NCBI GenBank assembly: GCA_963662895.1
Contig: OY759981.1
Coordinates: 1,674,001-1,738,000, forward strand
Direction of reading: 5' to 3'
Origin: GWE2-42-39 sp963662895
GTDB taxonomy: Bacteria > Bacteroidota > Bacteroidia > Bacteroidales > Prolixibacteraceae
DNA: 64,000 nt
How positions within the stretch are numbered: the first letter of the stretch is position 1; the number at the start of each line of letters is the position of its first letter. Positions 61,761 through 64,000 of this stretch are shown piece by piece. A model generated the notes under the pieces. That model searched no databases and had not been told where the DNA came from. It saw nothing but the letters and a program-made list of their open reading frames with translations. The translations under genes were made by a program, and so were the position numbers.

Positions 61761-62573
61761 TTATATTTTCCGTATCAGTTCTTTCAGTATCAGGGTCATA
61801 TTGGGTTCGGCTTTCATCGCTACTTCCTGTACTTCTTCATGCGAGATTTCCACGATTTGTCCGGGAACACCGCTGTCAGTAATAATAGAAATACCAAAAA
61901 CAGTCATTCCCATATGCCGGGCCACAATTACTTCAGGAACTGTGGACATGCCTACTGCATCGGCACCAAGCAGGCGGAACATTTTGTATTCGGCCGGGGT
62001 TTCATAGGTAGGGCCCGAAACGCCCACATACACACCTTCTTTTACATAAATGTTGTTCTGAAGGGCAATGAATTTGGCCCGTCCGCGCAATTGTTCGTCA
62101 TACGTTTTGCTCATATCGGGAAACCTCGGTCCCAGTTCTCCAAGGTTTTTACCACGCAGGGGATGTTCAGGGAACATATTGATATGGTCGGAAATAATCA
62201 TAATGTCGCCTACCTTGTATTCCGGGTTCAGGCCACCACTGGCATTCGATACAATCAGGTTGTTGATGTCCAGCATTTTCATCACCCGTACCGGGAAAGT
62301 AACTTCCTTCATCGAATAACCTTCGTAATAGTGAAACCGTCCCTGAAGGGCAATCACATTCTTACCGGCCAGTTTCCCCATGATCAGTTTTCCTGAATGC
62401 CCGTCAACTGTGGAAACCGGGAAATTGGGAATTTCAGTAAAGGGAAGTGTTTTTTCAATTTCTATTTCGTTGACCAGCCCGCCCAGCCCGGAGCCTAGAA
62501 TGATGGCTGCATCAATGGGACTGTTGGTTCTTTCTTTTATAAAGTTCGCGGTTACTTTTATTTTCTCTAACAT
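61761..62573 (-). CDS. Purine nucleoside phosphorylase
   Basis: 270 residues, typical of the trimeric class (PNP type I/II). It cleaves purine nucleosides with phosphate. Motifs are GSGLGGLVNEIE (phosphate loop), HSGKLIMGKLAGKNVIALQG, RFHYYEGYSMKEVTFPVRVM, IVSNASGGLNPEYKVGDIMI and VSGPTYETPAEYKMFRLLGA, the last with the ribose-binding region. Its start overlaps the end of lpxK by 62 bases in another frame, so translation is coupled. Confidence 0.93.
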   Translation of the reverse strand: MLEKIKVTANFIKERTNSPIDAAIILGSGLGGLVNEIEIEKTLPFTEIPNFPVSTVDGHSGKLIMGKLAGKNVIALQGRFHYYEGYSMKEVTFPVRVMKMLDINNLIVSNASGGLNPEYKVGDIMIISDHINMFPEHPLRGKNLGELGPRFPDMSKTYDEQLRGRAKFIALQNNIYVKEGVYVGVSGPTYETPAEYKMFRLLGADAVGMSTVPEVIVARHMGMTVFGISIITDSGVPGQIVEISHEEVQEVAMKAEPNMTLILKELIRKI

Positions 62574-63639
62574 AGTTCAGTATTTTTTTATCAAAATTTT
62601 TTCCCTCGCTGTCGAGGAATTTTGTTTTAACGGGTATATAAAACAGGTGTGTCCTTATGAATTCAGGCAGGTTTTCCATGTCTTTGAACCGTACGGCGTC
62701 TTTCTCTGTGGTGATAATGATTTTGTTTTTTACAAATATTCCTGCAAAAGTTTTTTCTATCTGTATCAGATCATTTTGGTCAAACGCATGATGGTCAGGG
62801 AAACGTATTTCATCGAGATATTCGGAATGCGACGATAAATACTTTTTTAATGGTTCCGGACGGGCAATACCGGTAACCATCAAAACAGACGGCAGTCCCG
62901 GTTCCTGTGACGACACCGCGATAGCATCGCAGGGAAAAACAGGAATAATGCTGCTGTATTCCATGGTCGTGAAATACAGGCTTTGGTAAGGCCTGAGGTC
63001 CACATTTTTCATGGTGATGCGCCGGATGATAGGCTTCACCTCTGGTGGACATTTTGTGTAAATAATTATACCGGCCCGGTGCATTTGTGTTTTTCCTTCA
63101 CGTAAACGTCCTGCCGGCAGCAGCATATCTTCAGTAATAGGCCGGTTATAATCGATCAACAGGATGTTAATCCCGGGCGAAACGCTGCGGTGCTGAAAAG
63201 CATCATCGAGAAGAATTACATCGGGCTGATCTTCTCCATATAATTGGATTATTTTCTGTATGCCGTGTACCCTTTTTTCATCGACAAAAACACCAACATC
63301 CGGGAATTTAATTTTTATCTGTAAAGGCTCATCGCCTGACTCATCAACTTCTGAACCCACCAGTACTTCCCTGAACCCCTTGGTTTTTCGTTTATATCCC
63401 CGGCTTAATACCACAACCTTGAATTCCTTTCCCATTAATTCTGCAAGATATTCAATATGCGGAGTTTTCCCGGTGCCGCCTACAGTTATATTTCCTACTG
63501 AAATAACCGGAATATCAAACTCAACCGACTTTAAAATTTTAAGGTCATACATGCGGTTTCGTACATACACGATAATTCCGTAGAAAAACGATATTGGATA
63601 CAGAAACAATTTCAACATAGGCCCAATTATTATAAACAA
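62512..63639 (-). CDS. lpxK: Tetraacyldisaccharide 4'-kinase
   Basis: 375 residues. It phosphorylates the lipid A precursor at the 4' position at the inner membrane. The Walker A motif is SVGNITVGGTGKTPH near residue 47, and DVILLDDAFQHRSVSPGINI and RFPDHHAFDQNDLIQIEKTF are characteristic. A hydrophobic N-terminus (MLKLFLYPISFFYGIIVYVR region) suggests the membrane-anchoring helix. The 3' 62 bases overlap the PNP gene. Confidence 0.93.
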   Translation of the reverse strand: MFIIIGPMLKLFLYPISFFYGIIVYVRNRMYDLKILKSVEFDIPVISVGNITVGGTGKTPHIEYLAELMGKEFKVVVLSRGYKRKTKGFREVLVGSEVDESGDEPLQIKIKFPDVGVFVDEKRVHGIQKIIQLYGEDQPDVILLDDAFQHRSVSPGINILLIDYNRPITEDMLLPAGRLREGKTQMHRAGIIIYTKCPPEVKPIIRRITMKNVDLRPYQSLYFTTMEYSSIIPVFPCDAIAVSSQEPGLPSVLMVTGIARPEPLKKYLSSHSEYLDEIRFPDHHAFDQNDLIQIEKTFAGIFVKNKIIITTEKDAVRFKDMENLPEFIRTHLFYIPVKTKFLDSEGKNFDKKILNYVRENKSNRELYKRKNQQSH

Positions 63640-63922
63640 GAATACTAAATTAGGAAATAAGGTTCAAATAAATAATCAATTTTATCATTATATCATTGGT
63701 ATATTTTATACTCAAAAGGGAGGAATCTCTCACTCACAAAGTTTAAAAGTTTATTTTTTGAAAATGACCCGGCTGGTAAATTCCGTGTACGATAACGAAA
63801 AAATCATAAAAAAGAATAACCGATTGAATAATTTTAGTAATTTAGAGACCGTTTCTGAAAATGTATGTTGTATTTATGTCTATAATTCAATTATTTATCA
63901 AATTAACCAACAAATCTATGTT

Positions 63923-64000
63923 ATGAAAATTTCATTATTTAGTCTCATGATTTTGTTCCTTTCAATAAGTTTTTTAAGCTCCTGTCAATCGCAGAAGGTC
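63923..64000 (+). CDS. Start of a lipoprotein gene, truncated by the window end
   Basis: The first 26 codons are visible, starting with ATG at 63923. The frame MKISLFSLMILFLSISFLSS then Cys21 gives a lipobox (LSSC) followed by QSQKV, so this is a type II-processed lipoprotein. The rest is beyond the window, and its family cannot be determined. A 283-base gap between lpxK and this gene holds no gene, only a GAGGAATCTCTC motif (63719-63732) resembling that found near 42087 and 52194. Confidence 0.75.
   Translation, partial: MKISLFSLMILFLSISFLSSCQSQKV

Overview
The window looks like chromosome from a Bacteroidota bacterium of the class Bacteroidia, perhaps a marine or sediment Prolixibacteraceae/Marinilabiliales-type organism; the taxon is inferred and was not tested. 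The signs are a SusC/SusD pair with a FecR-type anti-sigma factor, a Nudix-type AraR, GntR regulators with a sugar-binding-protein sensor, and promoters of the TTG-N19/20-TATATTTG type. There are no obvious phage genes and no CRISPR array. Two complete insertion sequences and a set of intergenic repeats are present.

Layout. 1-0.9 kb: the 3' part of an ArnT/PMT-like glycosyltransferase. 1.0-7.3 kb: a galactose locus (galM, divergent GntR regulator, galT, galK, FucP-type permease) with a shared operator-like motif. 7.4-13.9 kb: an L-arabinose locus (araR, araA, sodium symporter, araD, araB) closed by a terminator. 13.9-17.2 kb: a PPP-like phosphatase, tRNA-Asp, an ISL3/ISAon1-type IS with clear ends and target duplication, and a 23-bp tandem array. 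17.2-22.5 kb: an ECF sigma/anti-sigma/beta-barrel operon, a CtpA-type protease, dCMP deaminase, a lone receiver protein and tRNA-Leu. 22.9-27.5 kb: a HEAT/double-DUF1080 protein with an exported Gfo/Idh/MocA oxidoreductase, possibly a 3-keto-glycoside pair. 27.7-37.6 kb: a seven-gene chemosensory operon laid out like the Pseudomonas Wsp system, but with a REC-PAS-PAS hybrid kinase in place of a diguanylate cyclase. 37.7-40.3 kb: valS.

40.6-50.99 kb: an ECF sigma gene separated from its probable FecR partner by repeats and an IS982-like element, then SusC, SusD, a shortened GDPD-like lipoprotein and a metallophosphoesterase. This suggests uptake and cleavage of a phosphate-containing or phosphodiester substrate. 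51.0-52.26 kb: a 41-bp tandem array and inverted copies of the repeat mosaic seen at 41-42 kb. 52.2-60.95 kb: a sugar-catabolic operon of unknown substrate (MFS transporter, DUF4380, FucI/AraA-like isomerase, phosphomannose-isomerase-like fusion, ROK kinase), divergent from a GntR regulator and a HAD phosphatase, with a perfect 21-bp inverted repeat in the control region. 61.1-64 kb: an unrecognised protein, purine nucleoside phosphorylase, LpxK and the start of a lipoprotein gene.

The most unusual items are the unassigned isomerase/PMI-fusion/ROK pathway with its symmetric promoter-operator, the Wsp-like operon with a kinase output, and the scrambled intergenic repeat family that the mobile elements have entered. 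All functional calls rest on reading motifs by eye, and no database search was possible.
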